A stretch of 64,000 nt of DNA from Paenalcaligenes niemegkensis. GTDB lineage: Bacteria; Pseudomonadota; Gammaproteobacteria; Burkholderiales; Burkholderiaceae_B. The position numbers were made by a program, and so were the translations under genes. Where the stretch lies: assembly GCF_022230885.1 (NCBI RefSeq), contig NZ_JAKGCT010000004.1, forward strand, positions 868,001 to 932,000, written 5' to 3'. Positions 8,949 to 20,966 of this stretch are shown here, piece by piece. How positions within the stretch are numbered: the stretch's first letter is position 1; each line of letters opens with the position of its first letter. The notes beneath the pieces were generated by a model. That model saw nothing but the letters and a program-made list of their open reading frames with translations. It was not told the origin of the DNA and ran no database searches.

Positions 8949-11217
8949 TTACTGGCCTTCAAGAAAAGACTTCAGCTTGTCGGCGCGGCTAGGATGACGC
9001 AGTTTACGCAGCGCCTTGGCCTCAATTTGACGGATGCGCTCACGCGTTACATCGAATTGCTTACCGACTTCTTCCAGGGTCTGGTCAGTGCTCATTTCTA
9101 TACCGAAACGCATGCGCAAAACTTTCGCTTCACGTGGCGTCAAGGAGTCGAGCACATCTTTGACCACATCACGCATCGAACCATGTAATGCCGAATCAGA
9201 TGGAGACACCGTATTGTTATCTTCAATAAAATCACCCAGGTGCGAATCATCGTCGTCACCAATAGGCGTTTCCATCGAGATAGGCTCTTTGGCAATTTTC
9301 AGAATTTTCCGTACACGATCTTCGGGTAAATCCATCTTTTGTGCCAAGGTGGCCGGATCAGGCTCAACCCCTGTCTCTTGCAAGATCTGACGATTGATCC
9401 GGTTCATTTTGTTGATCGTTTCGATCATGTGAACAGGAATACGAATCGTACGTGCCTGATCGGCAATCGAACGCGTAATCGCCTGACGAATCCACCAGGT
9501 AGCATAGGTTGAAAATTTATAGCCACGACGGTATTCGAACTTGTCTACCGCCTTCATGAGGCCAATGTTACCCTCCTGGATCAGATCCAGGAATTGCAGA
9601 CCCCGGTTCGTGTACTTCTTGGCAATAGAAATAACCAGACGCAAGTTAGCTTCGGTCATGTCACGCTTGGCCTTGCGTGCCTTGGCTTCACCGGTAAGCA
9701 TGCGCTTGTTAACCTCTTTGAGGTCTTTAAGCGGCAATACCACTCTGGCTTGTAAATCGAGCAGCTTTTGCTGGATTTCCTGAACAGCCGGTACATATCG
9801 CTCAAGCGTTACGGCATAACGTGGGTTCGACGATACTTCGTTAACAATCCAGTCAAGGTTGGTTTCGTTGCCTGGAAAGCTCTTGATAAAATGCGAACGG
9901 GGCATGTCTGCACGGTTAACGCAAATTTGCAGAATTTCACGCTCGTGTGCACGAACCTCAGCTACCGTTGCACGCATAGTGTCAGCCAGCTTCTCTACCA
10001 TTTTAGCGGTAAAGCGCACACCCATGAATTCCTCAAGAATGGACTCTTTCGCTTCGATGTAGCCAGGGCTTTTGTAGCCTTCGCTTTCGAAGGAACTACG
10101 CATTTTCTCGAACCACTGTCCGATGATCTCGAATTTCTTGAGTGACTTGGTGCGCAAATGTTCGATCTGCTTGCTGCTCATGCCGCCTGCCGGCCCTTCG
10201 TCGTCTTCGTCGCGAGTAACACCTGAGCCCGCGTATTCTTCACCTTCGTCATCGATCAGGCCATCGACAACATCGTCGATTTCCATGGTGCCTTCGCGTA
10301 CTTCATTCACGTAGGCCAGCACTTCGTTGACGGTGGTCGGACACGCTGCGATCGCCATCACCATATGCTTCAAGCCGTCTTCAATACGCTTGGCGATTTC
10401 AATTTCACCTTCGCGCGTAAGCAGCTCGACAGAGCCCATTTCACGCATATACATGCGCACAGGATCAGTGGTGCGGCCAAAGTCGGAATCTACGGTGGTG
10501 AGTGCTGCCTCGGCTTCATCTTCGACGTCGTCATCGCTGGAAGCAGCAGGAACGTTATCGCTCATGAGCAGAGTATCAGCGTCAGGAGCCTGATCGTAGA
10601 CCGAGATGCCCATGTCGCTAAATGTGCCAATAATACCTTCAATGGCTTCAGCGTCGACTAGATCATCAGGCAGATGATCGTTAATTTCACCATAGGTTAA
10701 GTAACCACGCTCTTTGCCCAGTTTGATAAGGGCTTTCAAGCGATTGCGGCGGGCCTCTTGCTCTTCTGGAGTCAACTGGCCGCGACCGCCAAACACATCG
10801 CGCTCGGCACGACCCCGTTTGGCGCCTTTCTTGGCAACAGGCTTGAGATCTGGAATAACCTCGTCGCTGTCATGCAGATTGTCGTCGTCGTCATCAAAAT
10901 TGGTATTTTTTGCCGGACGGCCGCGACGGCCACCAGTTGCCACTTTAGCAGCGACCTTAGTGGCTGTTTTCTTGGCAGCTGCCTTTTTAGCTACTGCTTT
11001 TTTGCAGCCGCCTTCTTGGCCGGAGCCGCCTTTTTGCAGCGGCTGTTTTGGCAGGTGCGGCTTTCTTTGCCGCTTTTTTGACGGCCTTCTTAGCCGCCGC
11101 GCCCTGGACCGTTTCCTCGACGTTCACCGCAGTGCTGTCGGAGCCTGTGGCCGCAGCCATAGCAGACGGAGTCGCGGGCGCTGTCGTCGCAGATTTTTTA
11201 CCAGTCGTTTGTGTCAT
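8949..11217 (-). CDS. rpoD: Housekeeping sigma factor RpoD (sigma-70), two frameshifts in N-terminal Ala/Lys tract
   Basis: Primary sigma factor directing RNA polymerase to housekeeping promoters. From 10943 downward 664 residues read cleanly, with region 1.1, the acidic non-conserved region, region 2 ([20 protein letters not shown]), region 3 and the region 4.2 helix-turn-helix [18 protein letters not shown]. The true start is probably ATG at 11217 ([12 protein letters not shown]), as relatives have an Ala/Lys-rich N-terminal extension. Joining the two parts needs one extra A in each of two runs, at 11031-11035 and at 10998-11003; this gives [21 protein letters not shown] and a 756-residue protein. 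Third gene after rpsU and dnaG. The core is certain; the start and breaks are inferred. Confidence 0.94.
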
Positions 11218-11500
11218 AGTGGATTCCATAGACGCAAAACACACATAATGCACCTAAATGTTGTGTGATGCAGGACAAAACGTAATTGCGTAATAACTAC
11301 TACTATTAACTAAATATCATTGGTGTGACAGCACAGATTCAGGTAAGTAGATTCCCTAGCGATTGCGCTCAAGGGCAGATGTAATCTATGTCATGCTCGG
11401 CACCAGATGATGCTTAAAAAAGAACTAACTCTTTGCTCGACACCGTGATTTACAGCGGTGGCAGCGATAATAACTTCGTTTATTACGTAAACCTTATATT

Positions 11501-13471
11501 TTACTTCAGTTGAGTCAGCGGCGCAGCATTAAGCAGGGCCATACGTCGCGTTAGTTCTTGATATCGTCGTCGGGAGGCCTCATCGGGCAGCCCGGCGGCT
11601 ATTAACTCTGATTGCTCCGACTTGATAAGTTCAAGTTCGATATGCCGTAATGCGTCATTCCATTCAGCCTGCGGATCAGGTAGCTCTTCATCATCAAGTA
11701 TTTCAGTCGTCAGTGATATCAATAGGGCACCTACCTCGTTTTCAGGGTCGGCAGCTTCTAACAATGCGCCGGAGTGCCTGGCCTCACTAACGTTAATTAA
11801 CGCGATTAACTCTTGTACTAATATTAGATTAGGGCTTTGTACGATTATTTCAAGCTGTTGATCAGCTAAACCGTCAACTAAATGCGGATAAGCAGCTAAA
11901 AGCCGCAATAACCGCTTGGCAATCGGTGTCACGCTTCGCTTCTGTCGCCCTAAACCCGGACCTTGCTCAAACTCCCCGCGCTTCTTATATTTGCCCCGTT
12001 TCTTTTTAGTCCATGGTTCGGCGGAAGGCTCTGAGGAGGCCGCCCCATAATCGCTCGGAGGTCCATCAAAATAAGTCTCTGCAGGATCGTAACCCATTGA
12101 GAAATCGGGCGGAATATCATCAAAAGAACGGGGTGGCGCTTCGTTCGACGGAGCTTGCTCGGTAAACGTACGTGGCGAAGTCAAGCCGTCTAGCCGTTGC
12201 TGCAACTCGTCTGGAGTCAGTTGCACGAGCTTTGCAAACTCATGCTGAATCTGAAGAGCCAAAGTCGTGTCAGCCAGTGTTTTTAACAAGGGCAAGGCTT
12301 CATGAACGCAAGCAGCACGGCCTTCGGCTTCATCCATGCGGTGCCGAGTTGCTAACTCATCGAGCATAAAGGTCGACAAGGCACTGGCCTGGCCCGCCGC
12401 TTCACGAAAAGCGTCTGCGCCGAACTCACGAACATAGGAATCCGGATCATGACCTTCAGGCAGAAATAAAAATCGCATGGCGACATCATCACGCACTAAA
12501 GGCAAACAAGTTCCCAGTGCCCGCCACGCCGCCTGTCTGCCCGCCCGATCGCCATCGAAGCTAAACACAATACGATCGCTGGCCCGTACCAGTTTTTTTA
12601 TATGAAATTCGGTTGTCGCTGTACCCAGCGTAGCGACTGCATTTTGCAATCCACTTTGAGCAAGGGCCACCACATCCATATAGCCCTCAACCACCACGAC
12701 AAAGCCTTCGTGACGGATCCCCTGCCTGCCTTCCCATAAGCCATAAAGCTCATGGCCTTTGGAGAACAGTGGTGTTTCCGGTGAATTAAGGTATTTGGGC
12801 TCGCCTTTCTCGATAAGGCGCCCGCCAAAACCGATCACATGCCCGCGCGTATTACGAATGGGAAACATGATCCGCCGACGGAAGCGATCGTAACGTCGAG
12901 CATCGTCAGACTCAATGACCAGACCTGACTCAACCAGCAGAGGATCCTCGTAATTCGGATAGACGCTGCTTAAGCCTCTCCTTTCGGTTCCACTCCAGCC
13001 CAATCCGAACTGTTTAGCAATCTGACCCGTTAAGCCGCGTTGCTTGAGGTAATTTTTTGCATCATCACTACGCTTTAGTTCGCGTAAATAATGGGCTTGT
13101 GCTGCATCAAGTATTTGCTGGTGCTGTGATACTTCTGCTTTGCGACGCTGATCTGCCGCCCGCTGATGCGGGCTTCGTGGCGCCTCAGGTACGGTTAAGC
13201 CGACTTCGCTGGCCAAGGAGCGTACAGCTTCAGGAAATGTGGCCCCTGTGTGCTGCATCAAGAAACTCACCGCACTGCCATGTGCACCACAACCAAAACA
13301 GTGATAAAACTGTTTGGTGGGACTAACTGTAAACGATGGGGATTTTTCGTTGTGAAAGGGGCAAAGACCAAGCAAATTGGCCCCACCCTTTCGCAACTGC
13401 ACGTAGCGTCCTACGACATCAGAGATGTCGACGCGTACGAGCAACTCCTGAATGAAGGACTCAGGTATCAA
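11501..13471 (-). CDS. dnaG: DNA primase
   Basis: Synthesises RNA primers at the replication fork. The 656-residue protein opens with a CHC2 zinc-binding domain (Cys37, His40, Cys58, Cys61 in LCPFHNEK and [11 protein letters not shown]), followed by the catalytic core with the TOPRIM segment [17 protein letters not shown] and [16 protein letters not shown], and a helicase-binding C-terminal domain (about 510-656) after a charged linker. The start is TTG: the family's [11 protein letters not shown] begins exactly there and no ATG is available. That TTG overlaps the rpsU stop as TTGA, so translation is probably coupled. Middle gene of the rpsU-dnaG-rpoD operon. Confidence 0.96.
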   Translation of the reverse strand: MIPESFIQELLVRVDISDVVGRYVQLRKGGANLLGLCPFHNEKSPSFTVSPTKQFYHCFGCGAHGSAVSFLMQHTGATFPEAVRSLASEVGLTVPEAPRSPHQRAADQRRKAEVSQHQQILDAAQAHYLRELKRSDDAKNYLKQRGLTGQIAKQFGLGWSGTERRGLSSVYPNYEDPLLVESGLVIESDDARRYDRFRRRIMFPIRNTRGHVIGFGGRLIEKGEPKYLNSPETPLFSKGHELYGLWEGRQGIRHEGFVVVVEGYMDVVALAQSGLQNAVATLGTATTEFHIKKLVRASDRIVFSFDGDRAGRQAAWRALGTCLPLVRDDVAMRFLFLPEGHDPDSYVREFGADAFREAAGQASALSTFMLDELATRHRMDEAEGRAACVHEALPLLKTLADTTLALQIQHEFAKLVQLTPDELQQRLDGLTSPRTFTEQAPSNEAPPRSFDDIPPDFSMGYDPAETYFDGPPSDYGAASSEPSAEPWTKKKRGKYKKRGEFEQGPGLGRQKRSVTPIAKRLLRLLAAYPHLVDGLADQQLEIIVQSPNLILVQELIALINVSEARHSGALLEAADPENEVGALLISLTTEILDDEELPDPQAEWNDALRHIELELIKSEQSELIAAGLPDEASRRRYQELTRRMALLNAAPLTQLK

Positions 13472-13680
13472 TACAAGCGCGGAGGCAACTGCTGACTACG
13501 AATACGTTTGTAGTGACGCTTAACTGCGGCAGCATGTTTACGTTTGCGCTCGGCAGTTGGCTTTTCGTAGAACTCGCGTGAACGCAGTTCGGTCAGCAAA
13601 CCAGTTTTCTCGATAGTGCGCTTGAAGCGGCGCATCGCAACCTCGAAAGGCTCGTTCTCTTTTAGGCGAACAATAGGCAT
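13468..13680 (-). CDS. rpsU: 30S ribosomal protein S21
   Basis: Small basic protein of the 30S subunit platform, needed for mRNA engagement at initiation. The 70-residue sequence is typical in length and content: [20 protein letters not shown], then the Arg/Lys-rich helix [18 protein letters not shown] and a basic end. It leads the rpsU-dnaG-rpoD operon, which couples translation, replication priming and transcription; its TGA overlaps the dnaG TTG. Confidence 0.97.
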   Translation of the reverse strand: MPIVRLKENEPFEVAMRRFKRTIEKTGLLTELRSREFYEKPTAERKRKHAAAVKRHYKRIRSQQLPPRLY

Positions 13681-14075
13681 GTAGTCGTAAAGCCTTGTAA
13701 ATAAATAAGTAATAAAAGTGCTTTTTGCAAAATCAAAAAGCGGCTAAAAATGGTTTAAACATTGCATATATTGCGAACGTACTACATTGTGATTGCACGC
13801 AACTATTTTCCACAAGCAATTTCAGGCATAGAAACCCGGACCTGTGCTTAAGCCTGCACTTGAAAATTATGCTGTATGTCTAAAACCTTGATATCCAGCC
13901 GCATTTGCAAAAACCGGCAAAATAAATAGGTTAGCCCGTAAGGTTAACATAAAACACGAAAACCTAACAAATATTCGGACCTCAAGCTCAGGTAACGACA
14001 CCTATAAACAACGGATCAAAGCCCGTTCTCCTGATCGGCTGAGCAAAGGCGCTGAACCGCGCCCTTACGATATCA
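13681..14075. other. Intergenic region upstream of rpsU
   Basis: A 395-base A/T-rich stretch without a convincing gene or tRNA. It must hold the promoter of the rpsU-dnaG-rpoD operon on the minus strand, but I cannot single out a convincing -35/-10 pair. Near 14051-14066 a short stem GGCGC/GCGCC followed by TTTG on the minus strand might weakly end the phosphoribosyltransferase transcript. Confidence 0.4.
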
Positions 14076-14627
14076 TCAGGAATGCGCAGGGCTGGTGCCT
14101 TTGCGAATCCAGGACCCAAGCTGGTGAGGGCGAATACTGTCGTAATCTTCGAAAGGCTGATGAATCCAGGGATTCGTGGGCAAATAATCCACGTAATAAT
14201 CAGGCTCTACTTCTGAGCGTTCTTTCCACCACAATACAGCAGTGCGCAATTCAGTGATGGCTGGAAACTGCTGTCGTAAGTGGTCACGTACCCGCATGAA
14301 TGTCATGCCTGTATCGACCATATCGTCAACCAGCAAAACGTTTCCGTCCAGTGTGCCCCGGGTAATCGTAATAAACTGTGCAATATCCAGGCTGCCCTGC
14401 TCTGTGCCGGCTGCTTCACGATAGCTACTGGTCGCCAAAATACCTAATGGTACATCGTAAATACGGGACAGCACATCGCCTACACGCATGCCACCTCGGG
14501 CCAAACAAACAATCTTGTCGAATTTCCAACCCGACTCGTGAATTTGCAACGCCATACGCTCGACAAGGCGATGATAATCTTCCCAGCTGACCCAAAGGTC
14601 GCTATCGGTACTTGGTGGCAGACTCAT
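14076..14627 (-). CDS. Purine phosphoribosyltransferase (Gpt/Hpt-like)
   Basis: Type I phosphoribosyltransferase of 183 residues that probably salvages guanine, xanthine or hypoxanthine with PRPP. The PRPP-binding loop VLLVDDMVDTGMTFMRVRDH (about residues 96-115) is intact, and the N-terminal CLARGGMRVGDVLSRIYDVP strand-loop agrees with bacterial and archaeal xanthine-guanine transferases. It precedes nothing on its strand for 395 bases and follows purA by 281 bases. Placement beside purA (AMP synthesis) fits a role in purine balance, opposite in direction to the catabolic genes in this window. Substrate preference cannot be read from sequence. Confidence 0.85.
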   Translation of the reverse strand: MSLPPSTDSDLWVSWEDYHRLVERMALQIHESGWKFDKIVCLARGGMRVGDVLSRIYDVPLGILATSSYREAAGTEQGSLDIAQFITITRGTLDGNVLLVDDMVDTGMTFMRVRDHLRQQFPAITELRTAVLWWKERSEVEPDYYVDYLPTNPWIHQPFEDYDSIRPHQLGSWIRKGTSPAHS

Positions 14628-14826
14628 AACAGTTCCTGACTGAATAGCTAAAGGTGCGTAATCATATACCTTTACGACATTAGACGAAAGTCCTGCACCC
14701 TGTAATACAACAACTTACTAAATACAGACTCTTTCGTCACTACCCGTAAAGCACGATAGGCGCTCATAAAAAAGGCTGCGTGAAGTCGAGACTCTGCTCT
14801 TCATTTCCAGACCTGCGCCATGAAAT

Positions 14827-14853
14827 AAAACAAGCGACTACTAAGAGTCGCTT
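14827..14853 (-). terminator. Rho-independent terminator after purA
   Basis: Inverted repeat AACAAGCGACT (from 14829) / AGTCGCTTGTT (to 14853) with a short loop; on the minus strand it is followed by a T-rich tract TTTTATTTC. It lies about 55 bases past the purA stop and separates purA from the phosphoribosyltransferase gene. Confidence 0.8.
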
Positions 14854-14908
14854 GTTCGGCAAAAAACCTGCCTCATTTTACAATGAAGCCGTTTTTAGCG
14901 CTGTCCGC

Positions 14909-16213
<1,305 letters not shown>

Positions 16214-16281
16214 TTAAAAAGTCTGACCAGGCCATAACAGCCTGATGAATAATCAATAATTATACGAAGTCGCGCAGAAAA

Positions 16282-17451
16282 CTACGCAGAAATCGCCCTC
16301 ACCTGCCACAAGCCATCGTGCAGCACGAGTTCTCGATCGATAATAAACTCATCGAGTGCGTGCGGCTGATCAGGCAGCATTTGAATCACAATTTCGCCTG
16401 CTTCCCGTAATTGTTCGAGCATGGCGATGAGCGAGGCATCTTTGCCCCACGGCGCCCGTATAGCACGGGCAGCTTCGGCGGGTGGCAGCCCACCGGATAA
16501 TTTGCGTAAATCTAAACTAAAGCCGGTTGCTGGCCGTGAACGACCATACATGGCGCCCACGCCATCGTAGCGACCGCCCCTAACCAAGGCATCATGCCAG
16601 CCCGGAGCGTACACCGAGAAGACCACGCCTGAGTGATAGCCATAGCTACCGCCCATATCGGCGAGATCAATAGTGAGATTCTCTGCGGACAAGGCGGCGA
16701 TCAGGCTTTCAAGGCCATCCAGCGCACTGGTGATTTCAGGCAGCCCAGGCAGGCGTTCGCGCGCTATGGCAATGGTTTCACTACCGTTGCCATATAAGTT
16801 GGTGAGCGTCAGCAAATACTGAATACTGTCTGCACGGCAGCCAGGCGCCAGACTTTTTAATTCGTGAATACCCGGAGCATCTTTGGCACTCAGCAAGTCG
16901 AAAATCTCGGATGCAAAAGGCACTAGCGCACTGTCATGGTTAATAAGCGCGTGGCCTATAGCGGGAAGATTCAGGTCAAGACGGGCCTGCTGTACGCCAG
17001 CCCGTGCGACGCTAGCCAGAGCCAGCTGAATAATCTCGATATCGGCCTCAACACCTGCATAACCAAAGATTTCGGCACCAATCTGCAACAGCTCGCGGTC
17101 GGACAGCAAACCAGCCGGACGCGCATGAAGGACTGTGCCGCAATAGCATAAACGAGTTACGCCTTCGCGATTGAGCAAATGTGCATCAATACGTGCAGCC
17201 TGAGGCGTAATATCGGCACGCACACCCATGGTGCGCCCCGACAGTTGGTCTACCAACTTGTTCGTGCGCAGATTCAGCTTTGTACCTGAGACCGCCTGAA
17301 GCGACTCCAGGTACTCGACCAAAGGAGGAGCGACCAGCTCAAAGCCATAGGTACGATAGAGGTCGAGCAAATAGCGACGCAACTCTTCGATGCGTCTTGC
17401 CTCGGTAGGCAAAATATCAGCAAGACTTTCGGGCAACAACCAATTAGACAT
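16282..17451 (-). CDS. hisZ: ATP phosphoribosyltransferase regulatory subunit HisZ
   Basis: HisZ is a histidyl-tRNA-synthetase-like protein without aminoacylation activity that activates the short form of HisG, the first enzyme of histidine synthesis. The 389-residue sequence has the class II core: [20 protein letters not shown] at the start, motif-2-like [20 protein letters not shown] and a C-terminal [20 protein letters not shown] that resembles HisS. It lacks the C-terminal anticodon-binding domain of the true HisS at 25587-26876 in the same window. Cotranscribed with purA. Confidence 0.93.
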   Translation of the reverse strand: MSNWLLPESLADILPTEARRIEELRRYLLDLYRTYGFELVAPPLVEYLESLQAVSGTKLNLRTNKLVDQLSGRTMGVRADITPQAARIDAHLLNREGVTRLCYCGTVLHARPAGLLSDRELLQIGAEIFGYAGVEADIEIIQLALASVARAGVQQARLDLNLPAIGHALINHDSALVPFASEIFDLLSAKDAPGIHELKSLAPGCRADSIQYLLTLTNLYGNGSETIAIARERLPGLPEITSALDGLESLIAALSAENLTIDLADMGGSYGYHSGVVFSVYAPGWHDALVRGGRYDGVGAMYGRSRPATGFSLDLRKLSGGLPPAEAARAIRAPWGKDASLIAMLEQLREAGEIVIQMLPDQPHALDEFIIDRELVLHDGLWQVRAISA

Positions 17452-17494
17452 GTATCAGCCTCGTGCTGCGTTGTCGATGCAGCGGACAAACAAA

Positions 17495-17528
17495 AAGCGA
17501 CTTGGGGCGTAAGCCTGCCAAGTCGCTT
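17495..17528 (-). terminator. Rho-independent terminator after hflC
   Basis: Perfect 11-base stem AAGCGACTTGG (17495-17505) / CCAAGTCGCTT (17518-17528); on the minus strand it is followed by TTTTTGTTTG. It ends the hfl transcript about 80 bases past hflC, so hisZ-purA must have a promoter of their own in the 70 bases that remain or depend on read-through. Confidence 0.9.
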
Positions 17529-17608
17529 GCGATATGGTGTAATTAACTTACACGTTAGTATAAACGAATCGCGGCCCAAGTTGGCAAGCCATGCCAACTC
17601 AGTGTCGT

Positions 17609-18496
17609 TTAACGGTTAGTCTCGGATTCGTCGGTTTGTGACCAGAAACGGAAAAACTCGGAATCAGGACTGATCACCAAGGTGTCGTCTGGTGAGCTAA
17701 ACGAACCACGATAGGCTTCCAGGCTGCGATAGAAACGATAGAACTCAGGATTATTGCCATAAGCTGAAGCATAGATACCTGCTGCCTCACCCTCGCCTTC
17801 ACCACGAATGGCCTGTGCTTTGGCGTAGGCATCAGCTAATAGCTCTTGACGTTCACGATCAGCTGCAGCGCGAATACGCTCACTTTCAGCCGCACCGGTT
17901 GCGCGCAAGCGGTTGGCCTCTTGTTTACGCTCGGCTTCCATACGGCGGTAAACCGACTCGGAAATTTCAGGAGCGAAATCAAGACGACGCAAGCGTACAT
18001 CAATGACCTCTACACCCAAGGGCCTTGCCCGAGCCTCTACCGCAGTGAGGATCTCGCGCATGATGGCATCACGCTGGTCAGACACGACCTCTTTGACGGT
18101 GCGAACGTTAACTGACGCATTGAGTGCGTCGCGAATTTGCGCTTGCAGACGCTCGACAGCACCACGATCAGTTGCCCCGAAGGTAACGTAGAACAGGCGT
18201 GGATCGGCAATGCGCCACTTGACGTAGGAGTCGATGAGTAAGTTTTTCTTCTCGGCCGTTTGAATACGTTCGGGGTCTTTGCTTTCAATCGTTTGTAGAC
18301 GCTTGTCTAAAAAGACCACGTTTTGAAACGGAGGCGGAAGCTTGAAGTACAAACCCGGCTTGCTTATGGATTCTTTAACCTCACCCAGAGCGAACACCAA
18401 CGCAAGATCACGTTCACGTACGACAAAGATAGAGGACGATAACACCGCCAAGGCGATAGCCAGGGCGATCAGAGCAGGGAACAGACGTTGCATCAT
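17609..18496 (-). CDS. hflC: Protease modulator HflC
   Basis: Membrane-anchored SPFH/prohibitin-family protein that forms a large periplasmic ring complex with HflK around the FtsH protease and restrains its activity on membrane proteins. The 295-residue sequence begins with one membrane segment (ALIALAIALAVLSSSIFVV, about residues 8-26), continues with the SPFH domain (VRERDLALVFALGEV) and the coiled coil rich in Ala/Glu/Arg (MEAERKQEANRLRATGAAE). It lies six bases after hflK. Confidence 0.95.
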   Translation of the reverse strand: MMQRLFPALIALAIALAVLSSSIFVVRERDLALVFALGEVKESISKPGLYFKLPPPFQNVVFLDKRLQTIESKDPERIQTAEKKNLLIDSYVKWRIADPRLFYVTFGATDRGAVERLQAQIRDALNASVNVRTVKEVVSDQRDAIMREILTAVEARARPLGVEVIDVRLRRLDFAPEISESVYRRMEAERKQEANRLRATGAAESERIRAAADRERQELLADAYAKAQAIRGEGEGEAAGIYASAYGNNPEFYRFYRSLEAYRGSFSSPDDTLVISPDSEFFRFWSQTDESETNR

Positions 18497-18502
18497 GACC
18501 TC

Positions 18503-19816
18503 CTAGCGTGCGTAAGGTGAGTAAGGGTTCGCTAAACTATTGCCAAGCGAAGACGGAACAGACGGTGTAGAGCCATTGTTGCTCGACGATGTGGTCGCGG
18601 CGGCTGCCCCGGCGCCTGCAGCAGAGCTGACAGAATTACTGCTGTTTCCAGAACTCGGCTGTTGCGGCTGACGAGCCACCTGACTGGCGATTTTATCTAA
18701 TGGCAAATACAGCATATTGTTGCCAGTAGGTACATCGACCATGACCTTGCTGCTGCTTTCGAGAATCTCTTGCATGGTAGACAGATACAGACGATCACGC
18801 ATTACGCCAGGCGCTTTGATGTATTCGTTTTCAACACTGGTAAAGCGCGCGGTGTCACCTCGGGCATCACCCACGACAGTAGCGCGGAAACCCTCTGCCT
18901 CTTCAAGCATACGGGCGATCTGACCCTGAGCTTCAGGTAGCACCTTATTGGCGTATGCATTACCTTCGTTAACTTGACGCTCGCGATCCTGCCCTGCCTT
19001 GACGGCATCATCAAACGCATCTTGCACTTGCTCTGGGGGCTGAACGTTCTGGATTGCCACCGTGCTGATCTCAATACCGGTTCGATAACGCTCAAGAATG
19101 CTCTGCGCAAGGCGGTGCACTTCCTGGGCGACTTCAGTACGTCCCGAATACAACACGAAATCCATAGGCTTACGGCCTACGATTTCACGCATTGCGGTCT
19201 CTGCTGCCTGACGCACTGCCTCATCGGGCTGATTGGTATTAAAGATGTAGTCGGGTGCACCGGTGGGCTGCAGGCGATACTGCACCACAAACTGCACATC
19301 GACAATACTTTCATCGGCAGTCAGCATCAGCGACTCGGGCAGCACCTTGTTACGGGATGAACCGCGATAGCCGATTTCGAAAGTACGCAACTGGGCGATA
19401 TTGACCGCTTCATGCGCTTCAATAGGTGCGGGCAGGCGCCATTGCAAACCAGGAGCCAGGGTTTTAGTATATTGGCCAAAGCGGGTTACTACAGCAACCT
19501 GCCCCTCTTCGACAATAACAAAACCGCTGGCCAGCCATAAGCCCACTACTGCTATAGCACCACCCAATACGATCTTTGGAGACCCTTTGGGTAGACGCGG
19601 CATCGTTGGGCCTGAACCACCGCCACCGGGTGGCGGGTTTCCACGACCTGGCTTGCGTCCAAACATAGAACCCAGGCGCTTATTGAAATCGCGCCAGACC
19701 TCGTCGAGGTCTGGTGGGCCATCAGGTTTGGATTCGGGTCGACGAGGGGGCTGATCACCACTTTTATCGCCATTTCGCCCCCAACCGGGGTCATTCAGAT
19801 TATAAATTCTTGACAT
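18503..19816 (-). CDS. hflK: FtsH protease activity modulator HflK
   Basis: Partner of HflC in the FtsH-modulating membrane complex. I place the start at ATG 19816 (MSRIYNLNDPGWG), the family's usual N-terminus, not at the longer frame from 19873; the protein is then 437 residues. It has a Gly/Pro-rich cytoplasmic head with RKPGRGNPPPGGGG, one membrane segment (IVLGGAIAVVGLWLASGFVI), the SPFH domain, and a coiled coil. The last 60 or so residues are an unusual low-complexity tail of Ser, Asn, Ala and Gly. Its first 17 bases overlap the end of hflX. Confidence 0.94.
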   Translation of the reverse strand: MSRIYNLNDPGWGRNGDKSGDQPPRRPESKPDGPPDLDEVWRDFNKRLGSMFGRKPGRGNPPPGGGGSGPTMPRLPKGSPKIVLGGAIAVVGLWLASGFVIVEEGQVAVVTRFGQYTKTLAPGLQWRLPAPIEAHEAVNIAQLRTFEIGYRGSSRNKVLPESLMLTADESIVDVQFVVQYRLQPTGAPDYIFNTNQPDEAVRQAAETAMREIVGRKPMDFVLYSGRTEVAQEVHRLAQSILERYRTGIEISTVAIQNVQPPEQVQDAFDDAVKAGQDRERQVNEGNAYANKVLPEAQGQIARMLEEAEGFRATVVGDARGDTARFTSVENEYIKAPGVMRDRLYLSTMQEILESSSKVMVDVPTGNNMLYLPLDKIASQVARQPQQPSSGNSSNSVSSAAGAGAAAATTSSSNNGSTPSVPSSLGNSLANPYSPYAR

Positions 19817-20894
19817 TGAACGCATTATTTTCCGGAATTTGACCTGACTCGACGATAACTTCACGTAAATCATCCAATCCGATCCGCTTTAAAGCGCTTA
19901 CAAAGACTCGCGCAATCTTACCATGCTCGTCGCGCTCGATTCTAGGTTCGAACCCGGCTTGATCTATTTTGTTATAAACCAATACACGAGGGATATGATC
20001 CGCACCAATATCTTCCAATACCTTATGGACTTCGTGAACCTGCTCATCGCGCTGCGGACTAGCCGCGTCAACCACGTGCAGCAATAAGCCGGCATGAATG
20101 GTTTCTTCGAGAGTGGCTCGAAAAGCCGCAACGAGGGTAGGAGGAAGATCACGAATAAACCCTACCGTGTCTGACACTACAACTTGACCGGCACCTTCAA
20201 TCCACACGCGACGCGTGGTGGTGTCAAGAGTGGCGAACAGCTGATCTGCTGCATAGGCATCAGCACGTGTTAAGGCATTGAATAAAGTCGATTTACCTGC
20301 ATTAGTGTATCCCACCAGCGAGACCGTCAAGGTGTCGCTGCGCATTCGTGATCGACGCTGAGTACTGCGCTGACGCTGCGCTTTTTGAAGACGCTCACGA
20401 AGTTTGCGAACCTTATCGCCGATCATGCGACGATCAAGCTCGAGTTGAGATTCACCCGGCCCTCGCATACCGATACCACCCTGCCTGTCCAGGTGAGTCC
20501 ACATGCGCGTTAATCGCGTGGACAAATGTTGCAGCTGAGCTAGCTCTACCTGCAATTTACCTTCATGGCTTTGTGCACGCAATGCAAAAATATCGAGAAT
20601 TAACGCTACCCGATCAACCACGCGAAGATTAAATCGACGCTCTAGGTTGCGTTGCTGTGCCGGACTAAGGGGCTGATCACAAAGAACCACATCGACATCA
20701 TGCTCTTCGGCCAGCAGCAAAGCTTCTTGCAACTTGCCCACACCGATGAAATAGGCTGCATCAGGACGACTGCGCTTCACCACCACAATATCGGCGACGA
20801 CCGCTCCGGCCCCTTCTGCAAGCATGACGAATTCTTCTGCGTGTGCCTGGTAATCGAGTTCACCCATGTCCACACTAATAATCAGTGCTTTCAT
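19800..20894 (-). CDS. hflX: Ribosome-associated GTPase HflX
   Basis: GTPase that binds 50S subunits and splits stalled or heat-damaged ribosomes. The 364-residue protein has the HflX N-terminal domain (ALIISVDMG, AYFIGVGKLQE), the Gly-rich GGIGMRGPGESQLELDRR segment typical of the family, and the G domain with G1 GYTNAGKSTLF, G3 DTVGFIRDLP and G4 YNKID. The gene order hfq-hflX-hflK-hflC is conserved in proteobacteria. A hairpin between hfq and hflX may lower expression relative to hfq. Confidence 0.96.
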   Translation of the reverse strand: MKALIISVDMGELDYQAHAEEFVMLAEGAGAVVADIVVVKRSRPDAAYFIGVGKLQEALLLAEEHDVDVVLCDQPLSPAQQRNLERRFNLRVVDRVALILDIFALRAQSHEGKLQVELAQLQHLSTRLTRMWTHLDRQGGIGMRGPGESQLELDRRMIGDKVRKLRERLQKAQRQRSTQRRSRMRSDTLTVSLVGYTNAGKSTLFNALTRADAYAADQLFATLDTTTRRVWIEGAGQVVVSDTVGFIRDLPPTLVAAFRATLEETIHAGLLLHVVDAASPQRDEQVHEVHKVLEDIGADHIPRVLVYNKIDQAGFEPRIERDEHGKIARVFVSALKRIGLDDLREVIVESGQIPENNAFNVKNL

Positions 20895-20914
20895 GGCTGG
20901 ACCTCAAAATAAAT

Positions 20915-20945
20915 ACCCGCTGACCTGTGATTAAGGTCAGCGGGT
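20915..20945 (-). terminator. Terminator or attenuator between hfq and hflX
   Basis: Perfect 12-base stem ACCCGCTGACCT (20915-20926) / AGGTCAGCGGGT (20934-20945) with a 7-base loop; on the minus strand it is followed by the T-rich but interrupted tract ATTTATTTT. It probably ends many hfq transcripts and lets some read through to hflX. Confidence 0.8.
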
Positions 20946-20966
20946 GCTTGAGAGTACGACTGACGC

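Noticed and set aside
10714-11268. Plus-strand open frames opposite rpoD and elsewhere
   Set aside because: They are antisense shadows of well-conserved genes, rich in Ser/Arg or Ala, and have no recognisable features.
13681-14908. tRNA, 6S or other stable RNA genes in the gaps around the phosphoribosyltransferase and purA
   Set aside because: No T-arm-like GGTTCGAATCC motif, cloverleaf or long imperfect hairpin could be made out by eye.
16282-17451. Second histidyl-tRNA synthetase
   Set aside because: It lacks the anticodon-binding domain and sits before purA, which is the usual place of HisZ; the real hisS is at 25587-26876.
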